In this document: positions 8,153 through 16,664 of the stretch, piece by piece
Position numbering within the stretch: the first letter of the stretch is position 1
Layout of the letters: each line of letters starts with the position of its first letter
Source: JAJXXT01 sp963764465
Lineage (GTDB): Bacteria > Pseudomonadota > Alphaproteobacteria > Acetobacterales > Acetobacteraceae
NCBI GenBank assembly: GCA_963764465.1
Contig: CAVXSO010000002.1
Location: 620,001 to 684,000 of the forward strand
Length of the DNA: 64,000 nt
Reading direction: 5' to 3'
Position numbers and translations under genes: made by a program
Notes under the pieces: model-generated
The model's input: the letters and a program-made list of their open reading frames with translations, nothing else
What the model was told of the DNA's origin: nothing
The model's database searches: none

Positions 8153-9053
8153 ACCCGCCGCCTGGCGAACCCACTTCCACCTTGACGTCCACGTTCATCG
8201 ACAGGAAATCGTTGCGCCGGCCGATATAGCCGCCGGCGACCGGCACCGCCTGGTCCGCGGTGCGCGCGACGCAGACGCGCAGCAGGTTGCGCCCGGCGAT
8301 GAGCCCGTTGGTCGGGTCGAACTCCACCCAGCCGGCGCCGGGCAGATAGACCTGGCACCAGGCATGCGTGGTGCCGCCGCCCACCACGCGCTCGGCGCTG
8401 TCCACGAGCGCCTCGTCGTAGAGATAGCCGCTGACGAAGCGCGCGGCGAAACCGAGAACGCGCACACACTCCATCATCAGCACCGCGAAGTCGCGGCAGG
8501 CGCCGCTTCCCTGCTCCAGCGTGACGAGCGGCGGGTTCGTGCCCTCCTCGGTGCGCGCCTCGTACCTGAAGTCGTCGTGGATCGCCTGGGTGATGGCGGC
8601 GAGCAGGTTGAGCGAGCGGAACGGCGTGCCACGTCGCAGGAAGCGGCGCGCCCAGGCGTCGAGCTTGCGCTCCGGGTCCGGGTACTGGCGCTCGATCAGC
8701 CTCCCGAGATCGGGGATTTCGTCGGCGGCGTAGCTGAACGGATAGGTCTCGGCCAGCGGATCGAGCGTCTCGCGCGGCAGCGCGGGCCCCGAGGGATAGT
8801 GCTCGCAATCGAGCGTCGAGACGATACCGAGACGATCCGATTCCGCACCGTTCCACTCCACGAAGCAGACCGAGTTGGCAAAGACGTCGTGCGCCCAGCG
8901 GATGGCCGAGGCCGGCGGGTCGATGCCGATCGTGGCGTCGAGCAGGCGCAGGTCGTGGCTGTCGCGCGGGCGCAGCATCAGCCGGTGCGGCGTGAAGCGC
9001 ACCGGGCGCGCATAGCGATAGGTGGTCGCGTGGGTGACGCGGACGTGGGGCAT
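8139..9053 (-). CDS. transglutaminase-like family protein
   Basis: 304 aa. An N-terminal bacterial transglutaminase-like beta domain (residues 1-90, 'RVTHATTYRYARPV') precedes a transglutaminase core with triad C186 (GSGACRDFA), H230 (THAWCQVYL) and D246 (EFDPTNG). Most bacterial members are presumed cysteine proteases or amide hydrolases; the substrate is unknown. It follows the COQ9 gene by 10 nt as the third gene of a def-COQ9-transglutaminase unit. The frame is open further upstream, but the family begins at this Met. Confidence 0.85.
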   Translation of the reverse strand: MPHVRVTHATTYRYARPVRFTPHRLMLRPRDSHDLRLLDATIGIDPPASAIRWAHDVFANSVCFVEWNGAESDRLGIVSTLDCEHYPSGPALPRETLDPLAETYPFSYAADEIPDLGRLIERQYPDPERKLDAWARRFLRRGTPFRSLNLLAAITQAIHDDFRYEARTEEGTNPPLVTLEQGSGACRDFAVLMMECVRVLGFAARFVSGYLYDEALVDSAERVVGGGTTHAWCQVYLPGAGWVEFDPTNGLIAGRNLLRVCVARTADQAVPVAGGYIGRRNDFLSMNVDVKVEVGSPGGGFSRP

Positions 9054-9063
9054 CGCGCGCGGG

Positions 9064-9657
9064 TCAGGCGGCGCGGCGCGTGAGGCGCTGGCGGAGCTTG
9101 CCGACGCGGGCAATACCCTCGAGGCGGCGGTCGAGGAATTCCATCGTCGCCTGGTTGTCCGGAGAATCGTCACGCAGCCAGAACAGCATCGTGGCGCCGT
9201 GGATGGCCGCGAGGCTCGCGCGCTTGGTGTACCAGGAGAAGTCGGCCGAACGGTCGCCGGCGGCGTGCCACAGCGCGTCCGCGGTGCGGGCGGCGACGCG
9301 GGCGGCCAGCGTGGGATGGGCGGCGAGCAGGGCGGCACCGCGGCGCAGCTCTGCCCGCCACGGCCGCTCCACGGCGAGCCGCAGCTCGATCGCGCGGCGG
9401 ATGCGCGCGGGCGTGCGCAGTGCGGCCAGATTCTCGGCCCCGGCGGCCGCGAGCATCTGGCGGTCGGCGTAGGCGGCCCATTCCGCCACCAGTTCCACGC
9501 CGCCCGTGGTGAACATCAGCGCCGCGAGGTTCGGGTCGGCGCCGATGGACGAAAGCCCGTCGCGGATGGCGGCGAGCGTCCAGCCCCTGCGGGCGACATG
9601 CGCCATGCCGGCCAGCAGGGCGGCGTCGCGTTCCGGGTCGGGGTGGGCCGCGGTCAC
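9064..9657 (-). CDS. COQ9 family ubiquinone biosynthesis protein
   Basis: 197 aa. The C-terminal helix region contains 'RSADFSWYTKRASLAAIHGATMLFWL', the family signature (WYTKR), and the fold is a TetR-like helical domain. COQ9 binds lipids and helps COQ7 hydroxylate a ubiquinone precursor. Its GTG start overlaps the peptide deformylase stop as GTGA, so the two are translationally coupled. Confidence 0.88.
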   Translation of the reverse strand: MTAAHPDPERDAALLAGMAHVARRGWTLAAIRDGLSSIGADPNLAALMFTTGGVELVAEWAAYADRQMLAAAGAENLAALRTPARIRRAIELRLAVERPWRAELRRGAALLAAHPTLAARVAARTADALWHAAGDRSADFSWYTKRASLAAIHGATMLFWLRDDSPDNQATMEFLDRRLEGIARVGKLRQRLTRRAA

Positions 9658-10184
9658 AGCGCACCTGCCCGTGTGAGTTCCTCGATGAAACCGAACCGCG
9701 AGAAATCGGCCATGCGCATCGGGTAGAGGATGCCGTCCAGGTGGTCGTACTCGTGCTGGACGACGCCGGCGTGGAACCCGGTGACCTCGCCGCCGACCGG
9801 GTTGCCGTCCGTGTCCACGCCGCTGTAGCGGATGCGCCAGTGCCGCGGCACCGCGGCGCGCAGCCCGGGGATCGAGAGGCAGCCTTCCCAGCGCTGGCGG
9901 ATATCCTCGCCCAGGAGCTCGACCGTGGGGTTGATGACGGCGGTGTCGCCGATCGCCCGATCCTCGGCGTCGCCGGTGGCGCGCTCAGGGCGGACGCGGA
10001 AGACGAACAGGCGCAGCGGCACATGCACCTGCGGCGCGGCCAGGCCGGCGCCTGGCGCGTCCTCCATGGTCTCCATCATGTCGGCGACCAGGCGGCGGAT
10101 TTCCGGGGCGGTGGGGTCGGAAACGGGCTCCGCGCGCTGCAGCAGCACCGGGTGGCCCATGCGGGCGATCTTCAGGATGGCCAT
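9654..10184 (-). CDS. def: peptide deformylase
   Basis: 176 aa. All three motifs are present: G-x-G-L-A-A-P-Q (from G45), EGCLS with metal ligand C102, and HEYDH with H144, E145 and H148. It removes the formyl group from nascent N-termini using Fe(II). A GAGG ribosome site sits just before the ATG. The frame reads open further upstream, but those residues lack any family similarity. Head-to-head with rpsU. Confidence 0.93.
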   Translation of the reverse strand: MAILKIARMGHPVLLQRAEPVSDPTAPEIRRLVADMMETMEDAPGAGLAAPQVHVPLRLFVFRVRPERATGDAEDRAIGDTAVINPTVELLGEDIRQRWEGCLSIPGLRAAVPRHWRIRYSGVDTDGNPVGGEVTGFHAGVVQHEYDHLDGILYPMRMADFSRFGFIEELTRAGAL

Positions 10185-10255
10185 TGGTTCCTCGTCTTCT
10201 TCCGCATGCCGGGGCCCCGCCATGCGCGCCTGAAATATGCGCATGCGAAAAGCGT

Positions 10256-10285
10256 TTGGACAGGCCCGCCTTCGCGTGCTATGGC
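10256..10285 (+). promoter_or_regulatory. candidate promoter of rpsU
   Basis: TTGGAC (10256-10261) is separated by 18 nt from TATGGC (10280-10285). It lies about 90 nt before the GTG of rpsU in the region divergent from def. Spacing and -35 are reasonable and the -10 is only a partial match. Confidence 0.3.
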
Positions 10286-10374
10286 GCGCCGCGTCCGGGC
10301 GGGTCTCCGCGCCGGCGATGATTCTTGGCATCCCGATGGTCGGGGCGCCGCAACAGAATGGAGATGGCGGCCAA

Positions 10375-10578
10375 GTGCAGGTTCTCGTTCGCGACAACAA
10401 CGTCGACCAGGCGCTCAAGGCGCTGAAGAAGAAGCTCCAGCGCGAGGGCGTGTTTCGCGAGATGAAGCTGCGCCGCCACTACGAGAAGCCCTCCGAGCGC
10501 CGTGCGCGCGAGGCCGCCGAGGCCGTCCGCCGCGCCCGCAAGATGGAGCGCAAGCGGCTGGAGCGCGAGGGGTTCTGA
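10375..10578 (+). CDS. rpsU: 30S ribosomal protein S21
   Basis: 67 aa from GTG, matching the usual length and the alphaproteobacterial start 'VQVLVRDNNVDQALKALKKK'. The C-terminal half is a very basic helix (RRARKMERKRLEREGF). S21 helps start-site binding of mRNA on the 30S subunit. An in-frame ATG at 10237 would add 46 residues with no family match, so the GTG is preferred. A strong terminator follows at 10646. Confidence 0.93.
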   Translation: MQVLVRDNNVDQALKALKKKLQREGVFREMKLRRHYEKPSERRAREAAEAVRRARKMERKRLEREGF

Positions 10579-10645
10579 CCCCTTCCGGGGGGCGCGGCTG
10601 GCTTTGCCCCCCTGACCACCGCCACGGACAGTCGTCGGATTGAAG

Positions 10646-10673
10646 CCGGCGCCGCGGAACGGCGCCGGTTTTT
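10646..10673 (+). terminator. rho-independent terminator after rpsU
   Basis: A perfect 9-bp stem, ccggcgccg (10646-10654) with cggcgccgg (10660-10668), has a 5-nt loop and is followed directly by five T residues (10669-10673). It is 68 nt after the rpsU stop. Confidence 0.9.
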
Positions 10674-10752
10674 GCTGTTTCCAGGGGGATGGCCGCTCCC
10701 GGCGCGGGGCCCAGGGCGGGGCTGTTGACACGGCGCCGGGTGGCCGCCGGAC

Positions 10753-11685
10753 CTAGGGCTCTGGTCGCAGAGCCGATACCTGGGCGCCCTCGATCGCGTA
10801 AGGCGCGAAGAGAAAGTCGCGGATGCTGCCGAGCCGCTCGCCCTGCCAACCCAGCAGCACGAAATGGCGCGGAAGCGAGCCAGGATCCCTGGCATCGAAG
10901 ACCAGCACCGCGAGCCAGCCGTCGACGATGCCGGGCACGGACCGCCAGAAACCGGCCTCGGCGTAGCGTTGGAAATAGCGGCTGATTTCGGCCTTCCCTT
11001 TCAGACGCAGCCGGTTGACCAGCTCCAGGCGGACATCCTCCGCCAGCATGTCGCGGATGCGGTCGAACTCCCGGGCGTTGAAGAGCTCGACATAGGCGGC
11101 GAGGCGTGCCCGCTCCGCGACGGATAGCGCCGGCGGGGGATCTTCCTGCGGCTGAACGGCGATCGCGCGCAGGGTCGCGCGGCCGCGGTGCAGCGCCGCC
11201 TTCACCGCCGGCACGGTGGAGTCGGTCATCGCCGCGATTTCCCCCGTCGCGTAGCCCAGGACGTCCTTCAGCACGACGCTGCTGCGCAGCGCGACCGGCA
11301 GGCGCATGAAGCTGCCGAAACTCGCGGCTGCGATCTGTCGTTGCTCGGCCATGTCGACCGGGTCGGCGATCATCGCGAGTTCCTCCTCGCCAAGCCGTTC
11401 CTCGGTGCGCGCGCGGCGGCGGAGGAAATCGAGCGCCGCGTTGTGCGCAACCCGGAACAGCCAGGCCTCCGGCCGCGCGATCGCCGTGCCGGCGTCCGCG
11501 CCGCCAGCCGTCCGGGCGGCGACGGCCTTTGCCAGTGCTTCCTGCACCACATCCTCGCCATCGATCGCCGATCCCACCATGCGCGCGCAGTAGCGATGCA
11601 GTTTCGGCCGCAGCTCCCCGATCCGACGTGCGAATTCGGCTTCCGCGGCATCATCCGCCGGCGGGGAAGGCTGCGTCCCGGTCAT
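10753..11685 (-). CDS. ECF-type RNA polymerase sigma factor with C-terminal NTF2/SnoaL-like domain
   Basis: 310 aa. Region 2 is at residues about 25-95 (EDVVQEALAKA, 'AWLFRVAHNAALDFLRRRAR'), region 4 at about 125-185 with the recognition helix 'VPAVKAALHRGRATLR', and a SnoaL/NTF2-like domain from about 205 to the end. The long fused tail and the lack of an adjacent anti-sigma gene fit the ECF41/ECF56-like groups, in which the tail controls activity in cis. It lies 6 nt after an EthD-family gene. The C-terminal end 'ALRPEP' is compatible with, but not identical to, the tail motifs I know for ECF41. Confidence 0.85.
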   Translation of the reverse strand: MTGTQPSPPADDAAEAEFARRIGELRPKLHRYCARMVGSAIDGEDVVQEALAKAVAARTAGGADAGTAIARPEAWLFRVAHNAALDFLRRRARTEERLGEEELAMIADPVDMAEQRQIAAASFGSFMRLPVALRSSVVLKDVLGYATGEIAAMTDSTVPAVKAALHRGRATLRAIAVQPQEDPPPALSVAERARLAAYVELFNAREFDRIRDMLAEDVRLELVNRLRLKGKAEISRYFQRYAEAGFWRSVPGIVDGWLAVLVFDARDPGSLPRHFVLLGWQGERLGSIRDFLFAPYAIEGAQVSALRPEP

Positions 11686-11691
11686 GCCGGC

Positions 11692-12003
11692 TCACACCTC
11701 CGTGTCGTCGTAGAGGAACATCTGAAACCGCGCGGGGTCGGGCGCGAAATGCTGGCGATCGGCGGCGCATGCGGCACCAGCCTCGCTTGCGAATGCCGCC
11801 TTGATCGCGGCGAGGCTGTCGAAGGTCAGTGTCGCCACCATGTGCACGTCGTCGCCGTGCGGTGCCGTCACCGCGCCGCGACTGAGCTCATACCGGCGAA
11901 GTCCCGGAAGTTTCTTCGCCAGCGGGATGTGGACCTCGGCGTAATGCCGGTCGAAGGCGGCAGGGTCCTTGGGCGTCCTGTAGATCACGAGCATGCGGGC
12001 CAT
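11692..12003 (-). CDS. EthD family protein
   Basis: 103 aa. The dimeric alpha-beta barrel signature is 'MLVIYRTPKDPAAFDRHYAEVHIPLAKKLPGL', and the end 'FQMFLYDD' is typical. EthD proteins are small ferredoxin-like-fold proteins, one of which is needed for ethyl tert-butyl ether degradation; most have no known reaction. GGAGG precedes the ATG. Upstream of the ECF sigma gene by 6 nt, so the sigma factor probably controls both. Confidence 0.85.
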   Translation of the reverse strand: MARMLVIYRTPKDPAAFDRHYAEVHIPLAKKLPGLRRYELSRGAVTAPHGDDVHMVATLTFDSLAAIKAAFASEAGAACAADRQHFAPDPARFQMFLYDDTEV

Positions 12004-12107
12004 CGCGTTTCTCCTCCAACGGTTGCGCCATCCACCAGGACGATCGGGCGGCGGCAAAGGATTCGGGGAGCGGCAAAAATACTTCGTGCCCGGTGAGGCC
12101 GGTCTGC

Positions 12108-12707
12108 TCAGGCTGGCGGCAGGGTCGCGGCGATGAGATCCGCGACCGCGTCCTGGCCCGAGCCGCGAAGCGCCGCGATGACGCCCTCGCGGTCGGCTGC
12201 GCTGCGGTTCTGGCTCATTTTCCATTGGGCCTCGATGCGCGTGGAGCGCAGGCGAAAGGCGCGGATGCCGTCCATCATCGCGTTCCGGAACTTCTCGGGT
12301 AGTGCATCGAGGTCGAAACGGTTGGGGTCGTCGCGGCCCAGGTCGCGCAGCATCGCGGCCATCGGTGCACGATCGGTGACCGGCTCCAGCACGCCGTGGA
12401 CGTGGACGGCGGCGTAGTCCCAGGTCGGCACCGCGGGCTGGGTGCGGTACCAGCCGGGCGAGATATAGGCGTGCGGCCCCGAGAAGATCGCGATTGCCGG
12501 CCCGCCGATATCCGCGCATTGCGGATTGGCGGCGGCGAGATGCGCGTCCAGCACCAGGGCCTCGCCGTCGCGCGCGACGGTGAAGGGGATGTGCGAGGCA
12601 TCCGGGCCGCGCGCCGAGTGGGTCACCAGCACGCCGAACGGGTTGGCGGCGACGAGGGCCGCGATGCGGTCGAGATCCGTCTCGGCGAAGGCAGGGCGCA
12701 GGTACAT
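12108..12707 (-). CDS. PaiB-type FMN-binding negative transcriptional regulator
   Basis: 199 aa. The split-barrel flavin-binding fold begins 'MYLRPAFAETDLDRIAALVAANPFGVLVTH', with the PaiB block 'GPHAYISPGWYRTQPAVPTWDYAAVHVHG' in the middle. Bacillus PaiB represses protease and sporulation genes, but most relatives are uncharacterised flavin or heme-binding proteins. Divergent from the MocR gene; a PLP-sensing regulator next to a PNPOx-fold protein suggests it is the regulated gene. Confidence 0.85.
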   Translation of the reverse strand: MYLRPAFAETDLDRIAALVAANPFGVLVTHSARGPDASHIPFTVARDGEALVLDAHLAAANPQCADIGGPAIAIFSGPHAYISPGWYRTQPAVPTWDYAAVHVHGVLEPVTDRAPMAAMLRDLGRDDPNRFDLDALPEKFRNAMMDGIRAFRLRSTRIEAQWKMSQNRSAADREGVIAALRGSGQDAVADLIAATLPPA

Positions 12708-12766
12708 GGGGTGGCTCCGAGGGTTGCGTTACGCCGGGCTTGCGCGACGCGCGCTTGTGTCGCAGC

Positions 12767-12814
12767 ATTGGTCTAACAAAGAAGGCCAATAGAGCTAGAG
12801 AATGCTAGACCAAT
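12767..12814. promoter_or_regulatory. probable MocR operator in the paiB/mocR divergent region
   Basis: Three related 7-mers are present: ATTGGTC at 12767-12773, GGCCAAT at 12784-12790 and GACCAAT at 12808-12814. The outer two form a perfect 9-bp inverted repeat (ATTGGTCTA / TAGACCAAT), and the last two are direct repeats. MocR/GabR-type dimers typically bind a pair of direct repeats with an extra inverted copy. The rightmost copy extends into codons 2-5 of the MocR gene, which would allow autorepression. Confidence 0.6.
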
Positions 12815-14253
12815 CACGGCAGCACGCGGTGTTCGAGCGGCTCCGGCAGGGGATCCTGTCCGGCACGCTGGCACCTGGCCAGCGCCTGCCGCCGACGCGC
12901 CGCCTCGCCGAGGAGCTGGGGCTCGCGCGGCAGACCGTGGTGCTCGCCTATGAGCGGCTGGCGGCAGAGGGCTATGTGCGCCCCGCGCCGGGCAGCGGCA
13001 CCTATGTGGCGCGCGACCTGCCGGACGCGGCGCCACCGCCGGCGCGCCCGGCCGCCGCCGCCGCCGCACCCTTGTCGCGAAGGGGTGCCGCACTGGCCGC
13101 CGTGCCGCTCGCCGCGGGGGACCAGCCGGGGCTCGCGCCCGTGGTGGGGCCGGCGGTGATGGTGCCCGGCGTGCCGGCGGCCGATTTGTTCCCGCGCGAT
13201 GCCTGGTTCGCGTCCTCCCGGCGCGCGGAGATGGAACCCCAATATCCGGACCTCGCGGGCCAGGCGCCGCTACGCGCGGCGATCGCGGCCCACCTCGCCT
13301 CCGTGCGCGGGTTGCTGGCGGAGCCGGAACAGATCCTGGTGACCGCCGGCACGCAGCAGGCGCTGTTCCTCGCGGCCTCGCTGCTGCTCGACCCTGGCGA
13401 TGCGGCCTGGGTGGAAGACCCCGGCTACATCGCGGGCCGTGGCGCGCTGCTCGCGGCGGGGGCGGAGTTGGTGCCGGTGCCGAGCGATGGGGAGGGGCTC
13501 GATGTCGCGGCGGGGATCGCGGCGGCGCCGAACGCCCGGCTGGCGCTGGTGGCGCCCTCGCATGCGACGCCGCTCGGTGGCGCGCTGCCGGTGGCGCGGC
13601 GCCTCGCGCTGCTGGACTGGGCGGCGCGCGCCGGCGCGTGGGTGCTGGAGGACGATTGCGACAGCGAGTTCCGCTGGGAGGGAAAGCCGCTACCGCCGCT
13701 CGCAAGCCTCGACCGCGCGGGGCGCGTCATCCATTGCGGCACGTTCAGCAAGACGCTGGCGCCGGCGCTCAGGCTCGGCTTCGTCGTGGTGCCGCCGCCG
13801 CTGCTGCCGGCGTTCCGCCGCGCGCGCGGCCTGCTCGACCGTGGGCCGCCGGCGGCGGTGCAGGCGACGCTCGCCACCTTCATGCAGGCGGGACGGCTCG
13901 CCTCCCATGTGCGCCGGGCGCGCACGGAGATCGCGCGGCGGCGTTCGGCGCTGTTGGCCGCGCTGGCGCGGCATGCACCGGGCATCGAGCCGGTCGCCGC
14001 GCCGGGCGGGCTGCACATGGTGCTGCGCGTGCCGGACGCGGTGGACGAACTCGCGGTTGCCAACGCGGCGCGCGCGCGCGGGCTCGGTGTGGTGCCGCTC
14101 GGCGGCTACTTCCTCGGGCCGGCTCGCTTTCGCGGCCTGGTCGCGGGCTTCGCCGACGTGCCGGTGCCGCGCGCCGCCGAGGTCGCGCGGGCGATGGGGG
14201 CGGCGCTGCGTTCGGTAACGCAGCGTAACGGCTCCCCGCGCCACACCAACTGA
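12802..14253 (+). CDS. MocR family (GntR HTH + aminotransferase-fold) PLP-dependent transcriptional regulator
   Basis: 483 aa. The N-terminal winged helix (about 1-75) reads 'GQRLPPTRRLAEELGLARQTVVLAYERL', followed by an Ala/Pro-rich linker. A type-I aminotransferase domain has its PLP lysine in 'CGTFSKTLAPALRLGF'. Members sense PLP or an amine adduct (PdxR, GabR, TauR). Divergent from paiB with an operator-like repeat set between them. The ATG at 12802 lies within this repeat set. Confidence 0.9.
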   Translation: MLDQSRQHAVFERLRQGILSGTLAPGQRLPPTRRLAEELGLARQTVVLAYERLAAEGYVRPAPGSGTYVARDLPDAAPPPARPAAAAAAPLSRRGAALAAVPLAAGDQPGLAPVVGPAVMVPGVPAADLFPRDAWFASSRRAEMEPQYPDLAGQAPLRAAIAAHLASVRGLLAEPEQILVTAGTQQALFLAASLLLDPGDAAWVEDPGYIAGRGALLAAGAELVPVPSDGEGLDVAAGIAAAPNARLALVAPSHATPLGGALPVARRLALLDWAARAGAWVLEDDCDSEFRWEGKPLPPLASLDRAGRVIHCGTFSKTLAPALRLGFVVVPPPLLPAFRRARGLLDRGPPAAVQATLATFMQAGRLASHVRRARTEIARRRSALLAALARHAPGIEPVAAPGGLHMVLRVPDAVDELAVANAARARGLGVVPLGGYFLGPARFRGLVAGFADVPVPRAAEVARAMGAALRSVTQRNGSPRHTN

Positions 14254-14260
14254 CCGCGGC

Positions 14261-15679
14261 CTAGCCCGAGAGGTCGGCGACAGGCACCGGGGCGGCCTGT
14301 TCCAGCACGCGGGCGGCGCGGAGCACGAGGTCGTCGCGGTAGAGTGCTGCCGCCACCTGCACCGAGCGCGGCAGGCCGGTTCCGGTCATGCCCATCGGCA
14401 TCGCGATCGCGGGCTGCCGGCTGAGGTTGAACAGGAAGGTCCAGGGCGCCCAGGCGGTCCACAGCGCCTCCGCGGGATCGGGGATCGGCGCGTCGCAGGA
14501 GGGCGAGGCGGTGGGCACGGTGGGGCAGAGCACGAGGTCGTAGCTGCGGTGCAGGCGGGCCATGGCGTTGGCGACCAGCAGGCGCTGGGCCTCGCCCTCC
14601 ATCACCTCCTCGCCGGTGGCGCCGGCGTATTTCTCCTCGACCAGCAGCAGGCCGGGGTCGAGCTGGCTGCGGCGGGCCGGGGGGAAGGAGCGCACCAGGC
14701 GGGCCAGCGCCACACCCCAGATGCGGGTGAAGATCGCGCGCGTGTCCGGCAGGTCCGGCGTCGCGTCCTCCACCTCCGCGCCGGCGGCGGCGAGGATCTC
14801 CGCGGCCTGCTCGACGGCGGCGATGCCTTCCCAGTCCACCGGCGCCTCGAAGCCCGGGCGGCGCAGCACGGCGACGCGCATGCCGGCGATACCGTCCTCG
14901 ATGCCTGCGAGCCAATCGCGCGGCTCGTCCGGCAGCGCATAGGGGTCGCGATGGTCGAAGCGGGCCATGGCGCCGAACATCAGCGCCGCGTCGCGTACCG
15001 TGCGCGTCATCGGGCCGGCGACGGCGACGTTGCCGAACGCGCCGAGCGGCCATTGCGGGATGCGCCCGAAGCTCGGCTTGAGGCCGACGACGCCGGACCA
15101 GGCGGCGGGGATGCGGATGGAGCCGCCGGCATCGGTGCCGATATGCAACGGTCCGAAGCAGGCGGCCGCGGCCGCCCCGGCACCCGCCGACGAGCCGCCC
15201 GGCGTGTGGCGGCGGTTCCACGGGTTGCGGGTGACGCCGTGCAGCGGGCAGTCGCCGGGGGATTTCCAGCCGAACTCCGTTGTCGTCGTCTTGCCGATGA
15301 TGACGGCGCCCGCTGCCTTGAGGCCGATCACGGCCGGCGCGTCGTCGGTGACCGGGGCGGTATCCGTCAGCCGGCTGCCGCGGCGCGTCGCGAAGCCCTG
15401 CATGTCGAGCAGGTCCTTGACCGTGGTGGGCACGCCGTCGAGCGCGCCGAGCGGGCGGCCGGCGCGCCAGCGGGCGGCGCTCTCGTGCGCGGCGCGCAGC
15501 GCGTCCGGGTTCATCACGGCGAAGGCGTTGATGGCCGGGTTGTGCCGCGCGATGCGCTCGGTCACGGCCTGCAGCGCGTCCACGGGCGAGAGCGCCCCAC
15601 TGGCGTAAAGGCCGAGCAGTTCCTCGGCGGTCATCAGGGCGGGATCGGTGGCCTGCGTGGCGGTGGCGTCGGCGTTCAT
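14261..15679 (-). CDS. amidase (amidase signature family)
   Basis: 472 aa. The Ser-cisSer-Lys triad is visible: K88 in VPTTVKDLL, cis-Ser at 163/164 in PGGSSAGAG, and nucleophile S187 in GTDAGGSIRIPA. The start 'MNADATATQATDPALMTAEELLGLYASG' is typical. Family members hydrolyse carboxamides; substrates range from indoleacetamide to Glu-tRNA(Gln) partners, but no gatB/C is nearby, so a catabolic amidase is likelier than GatA. It ends 8 nt from the convergent MocR stop. Confidence 0.88.
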   Translation of the reverse strand: MNADATATQATDPALMTAEELLGLYASGALSPVDALQAVTERIARHNPAINAFAVMNPDALRAAHESAARWRAGRPLGALDGVPTTVKDLLDMQGFATRRGSRLTDTAPVTDDAPAVIGLKAAGAVIIGKTTTTEFGWKSPGDCPLHGVTRNPWNRRHTPGGSSAGAGAAAAACFGPLHIGTDAGGSIRIPAAWSGVVGLKPSFGRIPQWPLGAFGNVAVAGPMTRTVRDAALMFGAMARFDHRDPYALPDEPRDWLAGIEDGIAGMRVAVLRRPGFEAPVDWEGIAAVEQAAEILAAAGAEVEDATPDLPDTRAIFTRIWGVALARLVRSFPPARRSQLDPGLLLVEEKYAGATGEEVMEGEAQRLLVANAMARLHRSYDLVLCPTVPTASPSCDAPIPDPAEALWTAWAPWTFLFNLSRQPAIAMPMGMTGTGLPRSVQVAAALYRDDLVLRAARVLEQAAPVPVADLSG

Positions 15680-15749
15680 CGGTGCGTGTTGCCTAGGTTC
15701 GGATGCCGGCGCAGCATAGGCGCCTCGCGACGTGAAGGAAGGCCGCAGC

Positions 15750-16664
15750 ATGAACGACACCGCATCGCATCCGTCTGGCGAGCCCTGGCAGTGGCCCGAG
15801 CATGTCTGGCGCGAGATGGTGGAGCGGGCGCGCGCGGGACGCAGCCTGGCGCCGAAGACATGGCCCAGGGGCGCGCGCTGCGCCGTGGCGCTGTCGTTCG
15901 ACGCCGACCACGAGACGATCCCGCTGCGCGATGCCGATGAGAGCCCGATGCGCATCAGCCAGGGCCAGTACGGCGCGCGGCGGGGCGTGCCGCGCATCCG
16001 CGCGCTGCTGGAGCGCGAGAGCATTCCGGCCACGTTCTTCTACCCCGCGGTCTCCGCGATGCTGCACCCGGAGGAGGTGCGCGCGGTGGCGGCGGACGGG
16101 CACGAGATCGGCATCCATTCCTGGATCCACGAGCGCAACACGACGCTGCCGCTCGAGGCGGAGCGCGATCTCTCGCTGCGCTCGGCGGAGGCGCTGGACC
16201 ACATCGCCGGCAAGCCGCCAGTGGGCATGCGCACCGCGAGCTGGGATTTCTCGCCGCACACGCTGATGATCATCCGCGAGATGGGACTGCTCTACGATTC
16301 CTCGCTGATGGCCGATGACGAGCCCTATGAGCTCATGGCCGATGGCGAGCCCACGGGAATCGTCGAGCTGCCACCGGAATGGATCCGCGACGACGCCGTC
16401 TATTTCAACATGCAGCGCATGCTGAGCCTGCGCCCATACACACCGCCCTCGTCGGTGGAAGAGATCTTCAACGCCGAGTTCGATCTCGCGTGGGAGGAAG
16501 GTGGGCTGCACATCGTGACGATGCATCCGCACGTGATCGGGCACCGCTCGCGCATCGCGCTGCTGGCACGCCACATCGCGCACATCAAGGCGAAGGGGCA
16601 GGTGTGGTTTGCGACGCATGAGCAGGTCGCGCGCTACTGCCTGGAGGCGGCGAAGGCCGGCTAG
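15750..16664 (+). CDS. polysaccharide deacetylase / NodB-homology family hydrolase (PuuE-like)
   Basis: 304 aa. NodB-fold motifs are 'ALSFDADHET' (D51, D53, H54) and the metal-binding H123/H127 in 'HEIGIHSWIHE'. The Asp-Ala-Asp-His variant in place of D-D-G is seen in the amide-hydrolysing branch (allantoinase PuuE, imidases) rather than chitin deacetylases. That suggests a small amide substrate, in keeping with the divergent amidase (inference). The ATG at 15750 is preferred over the in-frame one at 15732 because GAAGGA precedes it. Confidence 0.78.
   Translation: MNDTASHPSGEPWQWPEHVWREMVERARAGRSLAPKTWPRGARCAVALSFDADHETIPLRDADESPMRISQGQYGARRGVPRIRALLERESIPATFFYPAVSAMLHPEEVRAVAADGHEIGIHSWIHERNTTLPLEAERDLSLRSAEALDHIAGKPPVGMRTASWDFSPHTLMIIREMGLLYDSSLMADDEPYELMADGEPTGIVELPPEWIRDDAVYFNMQRMLSLRPYTPPSSVEEIFNAEFDLAWEEGGLHIVTMHPHVIGHRSRIALLARHIAHIKAKGQVWFATHEQVARYCLEAAKAG

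Noticed and set aside
14261..15679. gatA of the tRNA amidotransferase
   Set aside because: No gatB or gatC next to it; the amidase lies near a deacetylase-type amide hydrolase instead.
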